The notes beneath the pieces are model-generated. The model was given only the letters and a program-made list of their open reading frames with translations. It was not told the origin of the DNA and searched no databases. A DNA stretch of 55,135 bases, from positions 1 through 55,135 of the forward strand of contig JAGHVK010000089.1 of NCBI GenBank assembly GCA_018064345.1, in the 5' to 3' direction. This document shows, one piece after another, positions 36,204 to 46,784 of this stretch. Positions within the stretch are counted from its first letter, which is position 1. Every line of letters begins with the position of its first letter. A program made the translations under genes and the position numbers. Origin of the DNA: Candidatus Cacconaster merdequi. GTDB lineage: Bacteria; Bacteroidota; Bacteroidia; Bacteroidales; UBA932.

Positions 36204-39134
36204 ATGAAGATTATGAACCGGCCGAGATTACTTTTTTGTATCGTTTCTGCGTTACTCTCGCTTCAGTGCGGTTTCGCTCAGTACAATATGACGGGTGACG
36301 ACCCCGGCTCGGCTTCCTGGCGGCAGATAAAAGGTGACCATTACAAAGTGATATACCCTGACGGCACGGATTCCATAGCACGCAGGTATCTGTATCTTTT
36401 TGAGAAGACACACGAGACAAACCGGGCAGAACTCCACGTGGACATTCCGTATATGCCGATTATCATACATCCTTACGAGGTGCGCAGCAACGGTGCGACC
36501 GTCTGGGTTCCGCGAAGGCTTGAGATTTACTCCACTCCTATGTATGACCCTCTCTTCCCGTGCAATTGGGAGACGATGCTCGCACTGCACGAAGGAAGGC
36601 ACGTAGGTCAGATGACGCATTACACCAAAGGAGTGTTCAAGGCTCTTTCATATCTGGTCGGAGAGCAGAGCGCTGCTCCCGGAATGGCATTGTTTTCCGA
36701 TTCGTACATGATGGAAGGCGATGCGGTGCTTCACGAGACTAACTTTACATCTTCGGGACGTGGAAGGAGCGCGTGGTTTCTCAGACATTACAGAACCTCA
36801 TTCATTTCAGGGGAGTACAACTCCTTTACAAAATGGAGGTTGGGCGCTTATGACAAGTACTATCCGAATATTTACACTTTTGGTTATCTTTTTGCGAGTC
36901 ATTTGAGAGATGAAACAGGCAACGTTCACGTAAATGGCGATCTGTTCGAAACCGAGTCCAGATTGTGGTGGAAGACTTTCTGGAATTATGTGGAAAGTCA
37001 TAAGGCAGTGTCCGGACTTGCACCGAGGACCCTGTGGAGCGAGGCAGTATCCGGACAGGCTGACAGATGGATAGCCGATGATGCGATGCGCGCACCGTTC
37101 TCACCCAGGAAGGACCTTGTTTCAAAGAGAGGACGGATGTTTACAAGATATACCGAAATCTTCAGGCAGGACAGCAGCTCGCTTATAATGACAAAGTCAG
37201 GTCTGGGGGATTCACGCCAGCTGGTCAAGGTCGATGCATCCGGAAATCAGAAAAGGCTCAGATACATTTCATCGGAGACCAGCAATCTCAAATATGACGG
37301 CAGGAACAGTATATACTTTGCCGAGATAGTTCCTGATCCGAGATGGACGCTCCGCAGTTTTTCGATATTGCGCAAATATGACATTCCATCAGGCAGGATA
37401 ACGGATATCACAAAGCGCAGCCGTTACTTCAATCCTGCTCTTTCAGATGAAGACGGATATCTTCTTGCCGTGGAGTATATGGTTGAAGGCGGTTCGAGAC
37501 TTGTAAAGGTGAACTGTGAGGATGGAACAGCGGAAAAGGTTGCAGACGCACCCGATGGCGGACAACTGGTCGAAGTTGCCGTATCTGACGGTAAGATTTA
37601 TGCGACAGCCATAATTGAAGACGGAATCGGTATCTATGAAATGAAAGAAGATGGATGGAGGACCATTGTGGATCCCCAGCCTTCGAATATCAATTACCTC
37701 AATTCGGATGGAAAGAAGGGCCTCTCTTTCAACAGTGACCTTGATGGTGTCGATAATGTTTATTTCCTTGACCCGTCCACAGGCAATCTTGACAGGGTGA
37801 CTTCATCCCGGTTCGGAACATCTTCCCCGAGCGTGGACACTGCAACCAATACGCTTTTCTACTCTGACTACGACTTGAACGGATTCGCTCCGGTATCGGT
37901 GTCGCTCGATTCCGTGGTGAAGGTGCGGAAGAGTTTCGCAAATCCGTACAAATACACCCTTGCCGATGAACTGGCGGAACAGTCCCGGCAGGCAGCAAAG
38001 AAGATGTCCGCTGAAGAAGATTCCATTCTGTACAAATCGGTATACGGGAAAGAGAGCAGTCGTTTCAGCAAGATGGCCAATCTTTTTCACATACACTCCT
38101 GGGCTCCTCTCTACGTGAATATTGACCGGGTTATGGAGATGAGTTTCGAGAACATAAACCGGACAGTCGCCCCGGGAGTTATGATGATGTCCCAGAATTT
38201 GCTGGGAACGGCCGTAACGACGGCAGGCTATTCATATCACAACGGTTTCCACGCAGGCCACCTCAATTTCAACTATTCCGGCCTTTATCCTGTCTTTGAA
38301 CTCGCCGTGGATTTCAATGACCGACAGCACACCGTCACCAATCTGGATGCAGTGGACAACATAATCCGGTACAGGGGAAGCAACATAGATTCTCCTTCAC
38401 TGGAAATTGCCGCCAAAGTATATCTGCCGCTGGATTTCAGCCGTTCCGGATGGTCAGTCGGGATAATACCGCAGATACAGTACAACTTCAACAACGACAA
38501 AGTCATATACACAGGTGATATGACCCGCTATCACAGTCTTGGGTGCAGTTTCAGATATTACAGGATGAAGGACTATCCGACATCGTGCGTATATCCCCGT
38601 TGGGGATACGGTGTCAATCTGGGTATGCGCAGCGTATCTTCTCCACTGGCACATTCCGACAGACTGTACTATTTCAATCTGTACGGTTATCTCCCTGGTT
38701 TCACATCGACTCAGGGTCTGAGACTCTCCTGCTCCCGCCAATGGCAGAAGTCCTTGTTCAATTATGGCAGTATCGGAAATATGGTATCGATGCCGAGAGG
38801 CTATGAAGAGAGGGTTCTGACTGATTATTCGCTGCTTTCAGCCGATTATGTGATTCCGATATACGCGGTGAGCGGAGCGGAGTTCCTGATAGGCTACCTG
38901 AAAAGGATGAGAGTGATTCCTTTTGTGGATGCAGCGATTGACCGCTCCCTTCTGCTAGAAGAAGGGATTCTGAAAGATAGAGAGAAAGCTGAGAAGATGC
39001 TTTCGTATGGTTTTGACTGGATGATTGATGGCAACCTGTTCAATATGTCGATGAATCTTTCGGTGGGCTTCAGATACGCAAGGACTCTTGATGGCTCAAA
39101 TTATATGGGAGTGTTGTTCAGCACAGACTTGTAA
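36204..39134 (+). CDS. HExxH peptidase-propeller-outer membrane barrel fusion, function unknown
   Basis: The 976-residue protein has a signal peptide (MNRPRLLFCIVSALLSLQCGFAQ) and three zones. The first, to about residue 290, contains HEGRH (residues 129-133), a gluzincin-type zinc motif, with Glu171 in MEGDA as a plausible third ligand. The middle (about 290-590) has TolB/PD40-like blades (PALSDEDGYLLAVEY and similar). The last about 330 residues are rich in alternating aromatic strands and look like an outer-membrane barrel, ending in FSTDL. It may be a surface-facing metalloprotease, but the substrate is not known. A GTG/TTG-like start at 36183 is excluded by the promoter. Confidence 0.65.
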   Translation: MKIMNRPRLLFCIVSALLSLQCGFAQYNMTGDDPGSASWRQIKGDHYKVIYPDGTDSIARRYLYLFEKTHETNRAELHVDIPYMPIIIHPYEVRSNGATVWVPRRLEIYSTPMYDPLFPCNWETMLALHEGRHVGQMTHYTKGVFKALSYLVGEQSAAPGMALFSDSYMMEGDAVLHETNFTSSGRGRSAWFLRHYRTSFISGEYNSFTKWRLGAYDKYYPNIYTFGYLFASHLRDETGNVHVNGDLFETESRLWWKTFWNYVESHKAVSGLAPRTLWSEAVSGQADRWIADDAMRAPFSPRKDLVSKRGRMFTRYTEIFRQDSSSLIMTKSGLGDSRQLVKVDASGNQKRLRYISSETSNLKYDGRNSIYFAEIVPDPRWTLRSFSILRKYDIPSGRITDITKRSRYFNPALSDEDGYLLAVEYMVEGGSRLVKVNCEDGTAEKVADAPDGGQLVEVAVSDGKIYATAIIEDGIGIYEMKEDGWRTIVDPQPSNINYLNSDGKKGLSFNSDLDGVDNVYFLDPSTGNLDRVTSSRFGTSSPSVDTATNTLFYSDYDLNGFAPVSVSLDSVVKVRKSFANPYKYTLADELAEQSRQAAKKMSAEEDSILYKSVYGKESSRFSKMANLFHIHSWAPLYVNIDRVMEMSFENINRTVAPGVMMMSQNLLGTAVTTAGYSYHNGFHAGHLNFNYSGLYPVFELAVDFNDRQHTVTNLDAVDNIIRYRGSNIDSPSLEIAAKVYLPLDFSRSGWSVGIIPQIQYNFNNDKVIYTGDMTRYHSLGCSFRYYRMKDYPTSCVYPRWGYGVNLGMRSVSSPLAHSDRLYYFNLYGYLPGFTSTQGLRLSCSRQWQKSLFNYGSIGNMVSMPRGYEERVLTDYSLLSADYVIPIYAVSGAEFLIGYLKRMRVIPFVDAAIDRSLLLEEGILKDREKAEKMLSYGFDWMIDGNLFNMSMNLSVGFRYARTLDGSNYMGVLFSTDL

Positions 39135-39149
39135 AATTAAATTGATTTT

Positions 39150-39836
39150 ATGGGAAAGAGTTTCAAATTCAATTTCTTCGATTGGTTCCTGATAGCAGGT
39201 GTGGTGGGGATGAGCATAATTATGGCTGTCGTCAACAAACACATCGACATTCTGGATTTCATAGGGGTGTGCACAGGGATTGTCAATCTGGTGTTGTGCG
39301 CAAAAGGCAACATCTTGAATTACGCGTTCGGAATAATATATAATGCCATATATGCATATACGGCATTTTCGACGTCTCTCTATGCGGACGCTGCAATATA
39401 TGTGGCATATTATCTTCCGATGCAGTTCGTCGGATGGTTTAACTGGAAGAAGAACAGCAACCGGTCAAACGGAACGGTGAATGTGAGACATCTTTCCTGG
39501 AGGATGGCGTTCATCCTTCTGGCGATAGCTGCGGTGCTGCTTCCTCTGCTGGCAAAGATTCTCGCCCTTCCTGTCATAGGCGATGCCCAGCCGTGGACAG
39601 ATGCCGCTACGACAGCAGCTTCGATAATCGCTATGTATATGATGGTCAAGGCAATTGCGGAACAGTGGTATATCTGGCTGATACTGGACATACTCCAAGT
39701 GATAAAGTGGCTGACGGCTACGATATCCGGGACCGAGCATGCAGAGATGTGGCTCATTATGTTCTCCTTCTATACTGCTAACGCAGTGTATGGATTGATC
39801 CAGTGGAACAGAATTGCGAAGACAGAAAATAAATAA
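39150..39836 (+). CDS. pnuC: PnuC-family vitamin transporter
   Basis: The 228-residue membrane protein has about seven hydrophobic helices and the PnuC look: GIVNLVLCAKGNILNYAFGIIYNAIYAY near residue 50, then PMQFVGWFNW and, near the end, a second internally similar helix block (QVIKWLTATISG). PnuC proteins are facilitators for nicotinamide riboside; relatives PnuT and PnuX carry thiamine and riboflavin, and the substrate cannot be assigned here. No NadR or thiamine kinase gene is adjacent. It sits 15 bases after the HExxH gene and 14 bases before galK. Confidence 0.85.
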   Translation: MGKSFKFNFFDWFLIAGVVGMSIIMAVVNKHIDILDFIGVCTGIVNLVLCAKGNILNYAFGIIYNAIYAYTAFSTSLYADAAIYVAYYLPMQFVGWFNWKKNSNRSNGTVNVRHLSWRMAFILLAIAAVLLPLLAKILALPVIGDAQPWTDAATTAASIIAMYMMVKAIAEQWYIWLILDILQVIKWLTATISGTEHAEMWLIMFSFYTANAVYGLIQWNRIAKTENK

Positions 39837-39850
39837 TAATCATCATAATT

Positions 39851-40999
39851 ATGAATACTGAAAAAATACACGAGAAATTTGTTTCCCTCTATGGCGAGGG
39901 GGGCAGAACCTATTCATCAGCAGGGCGTATAAATCTCATTGGAGAACACACAGATTACAACGGGGGCTATGTTTTCCCAGGTGCGATAGACAAATGTATA
40001 GTCGCAGAAATCAAGTTGAACGGCACTGACAAGGTCAGAGCATTCTCACTTGACTATGATGCTTCCGTTGAATTCGGAATGGCCGAGGAGGACAAACCTT
40101 CGGAGCAGTGGGCCTGCTATCTGTTTGGTGTCATCCGGGAAACCATCAAACGGGGCGGTGTAGTGAAGGGCTTCGATACTGTCTTTGCAGGCGATGTTCC
40201 TCTTGGAGCCGGACTCTCTTCCTCCGCGGCTCTTGAAAGCACTTTTGCGTTTGCTATCAACGATATATTTGAAAATGGCATCGACAAATTCACTCTTGCC
40301 AAGATAGGCCAGAGCACCGAACATAATTACTGCGGGGTGAAATGCGGCATAATGGACCAGTTTGCGTCTGTCTTCGGACGGAAGGGAAGTCTGATCCGTC
40401 TCAATTGCAAGACTTTGGAATACAAATATTTTCCGTTTGATCCGAAAGGTTACAAGCTTGTGCTTGTGGATTCCTGCGTAAAGCACGAACTGGCTTCGTC
40501 AGCATACAATGCCCGCCGCGAGTCCTGCGAGAGGGCTGCCGCTGCCATAAAGAAGAATCATCCTGAGGTTGATTTCCTGAGTGACTGCAAACGCGTGTGG
40601 CTTGATGAAGTGCGCGATGAGATTTCCAGTGAAGATTTTCTCCGTGCAGAGTATGTGATAGGTGAAGTTCAGAGAGTACTTGATGTGTGTGATGCCTTGG
40701 AGAGGAACGATTACGAAATTGTCGGTGAGATGATGTACCAGACCCATTTCGGTTTGAGCAAACTTTATGAAGTCAGTTGCGAGGAACTGGATTTTCTCAA
40801 CAAGTTTGCACGTCTCAACGGTGTGACAGGCTCTCGTGTGATGGGCGGAGGCTTCGGTGGCTGCACCATCAATCTCGTGAAAGAAGAGCTGTACAGCCGT
40901 TTTGTTTCAGATGTCAGGGCAGCTTTCGCTGAAAAGTTCGGTCATCAGCCTAAGATATATGATGTTGTGATATCTGATGGAGCAAGAAAGCTTGATTGA
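39851..40999 (+). CDS. galK: Galactokinase
   Basis: GalK phosphorylates alpha-D-galactose with ATP, the entry step of the Leloir pathway. The 382-residue protein has the galactokinase signature GRINLIGEHTDYNGGYV (about residues 24-40), the GHMP phosphate loop PLGAGLSSSAALE (about 116-128), the catalytic Asp in CGIMDQFASVFG and the C-terminal motif GGGFGGCTINL. Length is normal. No galT, galE or galactose transporter is near, so it may be constitutive or controlled elsewhere. Confidence 0.97.
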   Translation: MNTEKIHEKFVSLYGEGGRTYSSAGRINLIGEHTDYNGGYVFPGAIDKCIVAEIKLNGTDKVRAFSLDYDASVEFGMAEEDKPSEQWACYLFGVIRETIKRGGVVKGFDTVFAGDVPLGAGLSSSAALESTFAFAINDIFENGIDKFTLAKIGQSTEHNYCGVKCGIMDQFASVFGRKGSLIRLNCKTLEYKYFPFDPKGYKLVLVDSCVKHELASSAYNARRESCERAAAAIKKNHPEVDFLSDCKRVWLDEVRDEISSEDFLRAEYVIGEVQRVLDVCDALERNDYEIVGEMMYQTHFGLSKLYEVSCEELDFLNKFARLNGVTGSRVMGGGFGGCTINLVKEELYSRFVSDVRAAFAEKFGHQPKIYDVVISDGARKLD

Positions 41000-41056
41000 C
41001 AGGTTCTAAGAATCAGGCAGAGTTTTTGTTTGTTGAATTTAGAATTAGAATGCAAT

Positions 41057-42346
41057 ATGAAGAATTTTGTAAAGGAACTTGAATGGAGGGGTATGATTCA
41101 CGACATTATGCCCGGAACAGAGGAGGAATTGATGAAAGGACCTGCCGCAGCGTATGTGGGCATTGATCCAACAGGGGATTCCCTTCATATAGGCCATCTT
41201 GTAAGTATAATGATACTCAAGCATTTCCAGAATTGCGGCCACAAACCGTACGCATTGGTCGGCGGTGCCACGGGAATGATTGGCGACCCTTCGATGAAGA
41301 GTCAGGAAAGGAATCTTCTGGACGAAGCCACTCTCAGCCATAACGTGGAATGTATAAAGAAACAGCTGAGCAGGTTTCTCGATTTTGAGAGCGATGCTTC
41401 CAACAAGGCGGAACTGGTGAACAACTACGACTGGATGAAAGACTACACTTTCATCAATTTCACACGTGATATCGGAAAGATGATAACCGTGAATTATATG
41501 ATGAGCAAGGATTCTGTGAAGAAGCGCCTTTCGAGGGAATCATCGGAAGGTATGTCCTTCACTGAGTTCACATACCAGTTGCTTCAGGGTTACGATTTCC
41601 TCTACCTTTACGAACATAAGGGAGTCAAGCTGCAGCTTGGCGGTGCGGACCAGTGGGGCAACATCACCACAGGTACGGAACTGATCCGCCGCAGTCTCGG
41701 AGGCGAGGCATACGCCCTCACCTGTCCTCTTATCACAAAGGCGGACGGAGGAAAGTTCGGAAAAACAGAAAAAGGCAATATCTGGCTTGACGCAGAACGT
41801 ACTTCCCCTTACCAGTTCTACCAGTTCTGGCTCAATGTTTCGGACGAAGATGCCGAGAAGTACATAAAGATTTTCACAATGCTTGACCGCGAGACTATCG
41901 AAGCTGCGGTGGCAGAACATTCCCAGTGCCCGGAACGTCGTGTACTTCAGAAGCTTCTTGCAAAGGAGGTGACCATTATGGTTCACGGGGAGAATGAGTA
42001 TGAAAAAGCATTGGCCGCCTCTGAGATGCTTTTCGGAAAAGGCACTGCCGAGGCTCTCAAGTCCCTTGACGAAAAGACATTCCTGTCAGTGTTCGACGGT
42101 GTTCCGCAATATGGTATTCCAAAGGATTCACTGCCTTGCGATATTATCGAAACTCTTGCTGTCACCACCGACGTATTCCCTTCAAAAGGAGAATGCCGCA
42201 AGATGATTCAAGCTGGCGGAGTGAGCGTGAACAAGGAGAAGATAAGTGATATCTCCCTTCAGCTGACTGAAAATCACCTTCTTGACGGAAAATATATACT
42301 TATTCAGAAAGGAAAGAAGAATTATTTTATCCTTAAATTCGAATAG
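41057..42346 (+). CDS. tyrS: Tyrosyl-tRNA synthetase
   Basis: TyrS charges tRNA-Tyr. The 429-residue protein has the class I HIGH motif (LHIGHL), the KMSKS equivalent [17 protein letters not shown] in the tyrosine pocket region, and a C-terminal S4 RNA-binding domain ([17 protein letters not shown]). The frame extends upstream to TTG 41030, but ATG 41057 ([12 protein letters not shown]) fits the family. No T-box leader is seen. rbfA follows 7 bases later. Confidence 0.97.
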   Translation: MKNFVKELEWRGMIHDIMPGTEEELMKGPAAAYVGIDPTGDSLHIGHLVSIMILKHFQNCGHKPYALVGGATGMIGDPSMKSQERNLLDEATLSHNVECIKKQLSRFLDFESDASNKAELVNNYDWMKDYTFINFTRDIGKMITVNYMMSKDSVKKRLSRESSEGMSFTEFTYQLLQGYDFLYLYEHKGVKLQLGGADQWGNITTGTELIRRSLGGEAYALTCPLITKADGGKFGKTEKGNIWLDAERTSPYQFYQFWLNVSDEDAEKYIKIFTMLDRETIEAAVAEHSQCPERRVLQKLLAKEVTIMVHGENEYEKALAASEMLFGKGTAEALKSLDEKTFLSVFDGVPQYGIPKDSLPCDIIETLAVTTDVFPSKGECRKMIQAGGVSVNKEKISDISLQLTENHLLDGKYILIQKGKKNYFILKFE

Positions 42347-42353
42347 AAAGGAA

Positions 42354-42698
42354 ATGGAACAGGAAAGTACAAGACAACTGAAAGTTGCAAAACAGATACA
42401 GAAAGATCTTGCTGAAATGATACGTGCCCGTGGAATGGCCGCCTATGGTGGAGCGATGGTTACGGTCAGCGGAGTCAAGATGACGCCTGATCTTTCCGGA
42501 GCGAAGGTGTATGTCAGCATCTTCCCTTCTGCCAAGGCCGCTGAGGTTCTGAAAACGTTGGAAGATGAGAAGGGACGTATCCGTGGGGACCTGGGACGTC
42601 TCGTAGCCAAGCAACTCAGGATTGTTCCGGAACTGACCTTCTTCCTTGATGACTCCCTCGATTATGTGGAGCATATAGACGAACTCCTGAAGAAGTGA
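42354..42698 (+). CDS. rbfA: Ribosome-binding factor A
   Basis: RbfA binds the 30S subunit during late 16S rRNA maturation and cold adaptation. The 114-residue product shows the KH-like pattern: RQLKVAKQIQKDLAEMI at the N-terminus, VTVSGVKMTPDLSGAKVYVSIF in the middle, and the PELTFFLDDSLDYVEHIDELL ending. The upstream start at 42282 lies inside tyrS; ATG 42354 gives the usual N-terminus. It lies 10 bases before the permease gene. Confidence 0.95.
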   Translation: MEQESTRQLKVAKQIQKDLAEMIRARGMAAYGGAMVTVSGVKMTPDLSGAKVYVSIFPSAKAAEVLKTLEDEKGRIRGDLGRLVAKQLRIVPELTFFLDDSLDYVEHIDELLKK

Positions 42699-42708
42699 AA
42701 GTTCCTGG

Positions 42709-43929
42709 ATGAATCTGTCGAATTTCATAGCGAGGCGTTACCTCTTTGCCAGAAAGTCGTTGGGAGTGATTAACATCATTTCGGTCATCTCCGCCTCTGC
42801 GATAGCAATAGGTTGTGCTGCTCTTGTCGTTATACTTTCGATTTATAATGGATTCGACTCGATAGTCCGGGACCTCAACGACACATACGTCCCCGATGTC
42901 CTGATTCTCCCTGCGGAAGGGAAAACGATAGACACTGGATGTGAAGCGTTTGTTTCCATAGCGTCCAATCCGGCAGTAAAGGCTTTCTGCCCTGTGATAG
43001 AAGAGAATGTCTTCATCAGGAATGGTGACAGGACAGCTGTGGCCACAGCAAAAGGAGTGGACAGCCTGTATGCTTCCACTACAGGACTCAATGACCATAT
43101 GGTTGACGGCTCCTTTGAACTTACCTTTGGAGAGGTGAACCAGATAGTGCTCGGGCGGACCCTGGCTTTTCAACTCGGAGCCAATCCCGCATTCATAGAA
43201 CCGGTTGAAGTATATTTTCCGAGCAGGACAGCGGACATAGACCTTCTTGACCCGCTCTCTTCACTGCACAAGGAAAACCTGTACACGGAAGGCATCGTCT
43301 CACTCGAACAGAGTTTTGACCAGAAATATGTGTTCATGCCAATCCGCACTCTGAGGAATCTCCTTGAATATGACACCCAGGCCACCTGTGCGGAAATATA
43401 TCTGAACCAGGAAGGGCTTGACAGGAAGGGCTTTGCAAAAGAGAGCATTACTGAAGAGTTTGAGCGTATTCTTTCAGACAGATTCATTGTCAAGGACAAG
43501 AGGCAGCAGAACCAGATGCTGTACAAGCTACTGAAATATGAGAAACTTGCCATTTACCTGATTCTGATTTTCGTGATGATAATCATCTCTTTCAACATTT
43601 TCAGCTCGCTTTCGATGCTGATGATTGAAAAGCAGGATGATGTCCGCATCCTACGCTCGATGGGAGCGGAAGACAAGCTTGTGCGCAGTATCTTTGTACG
43701 GGAAGGATGGATGATATCTCTTCTTGGAATTGCAGCGGGATTGTTGCTCGGGCTTATGGTGTGCTTCATTCAGCAGAAGTTCGGCATAGTTAAAATGCCC
43801 GGGAATTTTGTGGTGAGCGCCTATCCAGTGGTAATAAAGTGGACTGACACTGTCGCAGTGGTTGCCGGGGTTGGCTTGGTCGGATACATAATATCTCTTC
43901 TGACCAAGTCCGTGGGCGAGCGGTTGTGA
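42709..43929 (+). CDS. LolC/E-type ABC transporter permease
   Basis: The 406-residue protein has the LolC/LolE N-terminus ([38 protein letters not shown] region, first helix about residues 22-46), a large periplasmic domain, and three C-terminal helices with [19 protein letters not shown] between them. LolCDE extracts lipoproteins from the inner membrane for sorting to the outer membrane. No LolD ATPase or second permease is in the window, and Bacteroidetes often have single LolE-like genes after rbfA. The unit is probably tyrS-rbfA-lolE. Confidence 0.85.
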   Translation: MNLSNFIARRYLFARKSLGVINIISVISASAIAIGCAALVVILSIYNGFDSIVRDLNDTYVPDVLILPAEGKTIDTGCEAFVSIASNPAVKAFCPVIEENVFIRNGDRTAVATAKGVDSLYASTTGLNDHMVDGSFELTFGEVNQIVLGRTLAFQLGANPAFIEPVEVYFPSRTADIDLLDPLSSLHKENLYTEGIVSLEQSFDQKYVFMPIRTLRNLLEYDTQATCAEIYLNQEGLDRKGFAKESITEEFERILSDRFIVKDKRQQNQMLYKLLKYEKLAIYLILIFVMIIISFNIFSSLSMLMIEKQDDVRILRSMGAEDKLVRSIFVREGWMISLLGIAAGLLLGLMVCFIQQKFGIVKMPGNFVVSAYPVVIKWTDTVAVVAGVGLVGYIISLLTKSVGERL

Positions 43930-43932
43930 CCT

Positions 43933-43963
43933 TTTCAAAAGAAGCATCAAATTTGTATCTTTG
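43933..43963 (+). promoter_or_regulatory. Promoter of the suf operon
   Basis: TTTC (43933-43936), 19 bp and TATCTTTG (43956-43963) match the pattern seen at 6816 and 8833. The leader to ATG 44003 is about 33 bases. No recognisable IscR or Fur operator was spotted. Confidence 0.6.
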
Positions 43964-44002
43964 CAGCGGAAGCCGGTCAGGTTACGAAGGACGACAAAAA
44001 AG

Positions 44003-45442
44003 ATGAAACAGAGCGAGAAGATAATTGAGGATTTCACTTCATCGGAATACGAACACGGTTTTGAAACCATTCTTGAGCAGGATTTCATTCCGAAAGGGCT
44101 CAACGAAGATATTGTCCGCCTGATTTCTTCAAAGAAAGAGGAGCCTGAATGGTTGCTTGAGTTCCGTTTGAAGGCATTACGACAGTGGCAGAAGATGAAA
44201 GTTCCGACCTGGGCCCATCTTGAAATACCTCATATCGATTTTCAGGATATCATCTATTATGCGGCTCCGAAAAGGAATCCGGAAGGAAAACGGGAAGTCG
44301 ATCCTGAAATAGAGAAGACATTTGACAAACTCGGTATTCCACTTCACGAGCGCAGCATGCTTTCAGGTACTGCGGTTGATGCTGTGTTCGACAGCGTTTC
44401 AGTGAAGACAACTTTCAGCACTGCCCTTGCAGAGAAAGGCATCATATTCTGTTCTTTCTCGGAAGCGGTGAAGAATTATCCGGACCTGGTCAGGAGGTAT
44501 CTTGCGAGCGTTGTGCCATCAGGGGATAATTTTTACAGTGCTTTGAACAGTGCCGTGTTCAGCGACGGAAGCTTCTGCTATATTCCGAAAGGTGTCCGTT
44601 GCCCGATGGAACTGTCGAGCTATTTCCGAATAAATGCCAAAGGAACCGGACAGTTTGAAAGAACACTGATAGTAGCGGATGAAGGCTCTTACGTAAGTTA
44701 TCTGGAAGGATGCACCGCACCTCAGAGGAGTGAAGCCCAACTGCATGCCGCCGTAGTGGAGATTGTCGTGGAAAGAGATGCCGAAGTAAAGTACTCTACA
44801 GTACAGAACTGGTATCCGGGGGATGCACAAGGGCGTGGAGGCATATACAATTTCGTGACCAAGAGAGGAATCTGCAAAGGGGAGAACAGCCGCTTGTTCT
44901 GGACGCAGGTTGAAACAGGAAGCGCCATCACTTGGAAATATCCGAGTACGATACTCAAGGGAGACAATTCCGTTTCCGAATTTTACAGCGTGGCAGTCAC
45001 CAACAACTTCCAGCAAGCCGATACCGGAACGAAGATGATTCATATCGGACGCAATACAAGCAGCCGCATAGTCAGCAAGGGTATTTCGGCGGGTCACAGT
45101 CAGAACAGTTACAGGGGAATGGTGAAAGTTCTCAAGGGAGCCACGGGGGCCCGCAACCATTCACAGTGTGACTCCTTGCTTTTGGGAGACAAATGTGGGG
45201 CGCACACATTCCCGGTAATCGAATCCGACAACAGGACAGCATCGGTTGAGCACGAGGCGACGACTTCGAAAATCAGTGAAGACCAGCTGTTTTATTGTCA
45301 ACAGAGAGGGATAACTGCAGAAGATGCCGTGGGACTCATTGTAAACGGTTATGCGAGGGAAGTGCTGAACAAACTTCCTATGGAATTTGCCGTTGAGGCA
45401 CAGAAACTTCTTCAAGTATCCCTTGAAGGCAGCATAGGATGA
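44003..45442 (+). CDS. sufB: Fe-S cluster assembly protein SufB
   Basis: SufB is the scaffold subunit of the SufBCD complex where Fe-S clusters form. The 479-residue protein has normal length and the SufB sequence pattern: [72 protein letters not shown] and the C-terminal [25 protein letters not shown]. The frame runs upstream to TTG 43961, but ATG 44003 starts the conserved part and follows the promoter. The stop overlaps the next gene's start (ATGA). Confidence 0.97.
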   Translation: MKQSEKIIEDFTSSEYEHGFETILEQDFIPKGLNEDIVRLISSKKEEPEWLLEFRLKALRQWQKMKVPTWAHLEIPHIDFQDIIYYAAPKRNPEGKREVDPEIEKTFDKLGIPLHERSMLSGTAVDAVFDSVSVKTTFSTALAEKGIIFCSFSEAVKNYPDLVRRYLASVVPSGDNFYSALNSAVFSDGSFCYIPKGVRCPMELSSYFRINAKGTGQFERTLIVADEGSYVSYLEGCTAPQRSEAQLHAAVVEIVVERDAEVKYSTVQNWYPGDAQGRGGIYNFVTKRGICKGENSRLFWTQVETGSAITWKYPSTILKGDNSVSEFYSVAVTNNFQQADTGTKMIHIGRNTSSRIVSKGISAGHSQNSYRGMVKVLKGATGARNHSQCDSLLLGDKCGAHTFPVIESDNRTASVEHEATTSKISEDQLFYCQQRGITAEDAVGLIVNGYAREVLNKLPMEFAVEAQKLLQVSLEGSIG

Positions 45443-46026
45443 TGAACCCGTTGGACCTCATATCTTCCGTACTTGGTCTGACCTGCGTTTTCCTTGCGGG
45501 TCGTGGGAGCAAATACAATTTTTGGGTCGGGTATCTCTACACCGCTGCTCTTTTCCTCCTTTTCCGGGAAAAGAATCTTGCAGCATCAATGATGCTCCAA
45601 CCAATATCGTTGGTTATCAATATTTTGGGTCATTACAGATGGACGCATCCGAAAGCAGACGAAGAGAGTTCGGAAAAGGTGGGGGAATTGAAAGTCTCGA
45701 TGCTCTCGTGGACGGGAAGATGTATTGCAGTTTTATCTTTCGCTGCCGTCGCTGTATTGTGGGGAATGGCTCTAAACCATCTGTTTCCTGCCGACCCTCA
45801 CCCTTATCTTGACACTTGCGTTACAGCCCTCATACTTCTTGCACAGCTTCTCGGTGCACTTAAGAAATGGGAATGCTGGATTGTCTGGCTGGTAGTGAAC
45901 GTGACACAGCTGATTCTGCATCTGTCAGTAGGCAACGTTTTCATGCCTTGCGTAAGCGCACTTTACTTGATTAACGGAATAATATCTTTGATAAACTGGT
46001 TCAAACTATATAGGAGAAAAGCTTGA
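45439..46026 (+). CDS. PnuC-family transporter inserted in the suf operon
   Basis: The 195-residue membrane protein has about seven hydrophobic helices and a PnuC-like layout: [31 protein letters not shown] region at the N-terminus, [11 protein letters not shown] near residue 65 and a second similar block ([19 protein letters not shown]). It is clearly diverged from the PnuC at 39150 and more compact. The start overlaps sufB by 4 bases and the stop overlaps sufC by one, so all three are probably translated together. The substrate (nicotinamide riboside, thiamine or other) is unknown; context alone does not link it to Fe-S chemistry. Confidence 0.8.
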   Translation: MMNPLDLISSVLGLTCVFLAGRGSKYNFWVGYLYTAALFLLFREKNLAASMMLQPISLVINILGHYRWTHPKADEESSEKVGELKVSMLSWTGRCIAVLSFAAVAVLWGMALNHLFPADPHPYLDTCVTALILLAQLLGALKKWECWIVWLVVNVTQLILHLSVGNVFMPCVSALYLINGIISLINWFKLYRRKA

Positions 46027-46784
46027 TGAGTCCGATGTTGAAAATAGAGAATCTGCACGCTTCGGTGGGAGACAAGGAGATACTGAAAGGAATCGACCTT
46101 GAGATAAACGAAGGTGAGGTACACGCCATTATGGGTCCGAACGGTTCAGGAAAGAGCACCCTCTCTGCCGTCCTGGCAGGACGTGATACATTCAAGGTCA
46201 CTGAAGGGAAGATTACATATATGGGTCGCAATCTTTTGGAACTTTCACCGGAAGAACGTTCCTGGACCGGGATATTCCTCGGTTTCCAGTATCCCGTCGA
46301 GATACCTGGGGTGAGCAATGTGAATTTCATCAAGGCTGCAGTGAACGAGCACCGGAAGCAGAAAGGCCTTCCTGCACTTTCCCCCGCCGAGTTCTTGAAG
46401 ATGATGCGTGAGAAGATGGCGTACGTGGAGATGGACAGCAGTTTTTCCGGAAGAGGTGTGAATGTAGGCTTCTCCGGTGGCGAAAAGAAACGCAACGAGA
46501 TATTTCAGATGGCGATGCTCGATCCGCGTCTTGCCATACTCGATGAGACGGATTCCGGCCTTGACGTGGATGCCCTGAGGATTGTAGCCACAGGTGTGAA
46601 CAAGATGAAACGCCCTGACAATGCGACGATTGTGATAACCCACTACCAAAGGTTGCTGGACTATATCGTGCCGGATGTGATACACGTTCTGTACAAAGGA
46701 CGCATCATCAAGACAGCAGGAAAAGAACTGGCTCTCGAAATAGAAAGTAAAGGTTACGATTGGTTGATAAATGGGCAGGCCTGA
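46026..46784 (+). CDS. sufC: Fe-S cluster assembly ATPase SufC
   Basis: SufC is the ABC-type ATPase of SufBCD. The 252-residue protein has Walker A GPNGSGKST, the SufC-type signature FSGGEKKRNEIFQMA, Walker B with ILDETDSGLDVDAL and the H-loop in VITHYQRLLDYI. The ATG at 46026 shares its A with the TGA of the transporter gene. A TTG at 46023 could also serve. It overlaps sufD by 14 bases. Confidence 0.97.
   Translation: MSPMLKIENLHASVGDKEILKGIDLEINEGEVHAIMGPNGSGKSTLSAVLAGRDTFKVTEGKITYMGRNLLELSPEERSWTGIFLGFQYPVEIPGVSNVNFIKAAVNEHRKQKGLPALSPAEFLKMMREKMAYVEMDSSFSGRGVNVGFSGGEKKRNEIFQMAMLDPRLAILDETDSGLDVDALRIVATGVNKMKRPDNATIVITHYQRLLDYIVPDVIHVLYKGRIIKTAGKELALEIESKGYDWLINGQA

Noticed and set aside
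41000-41056. T-box or riboswitch leader for tyrS
   Set aside because: The gap after galK is only 57 bases, with no specifier loop or TGG-type T-box sequence.
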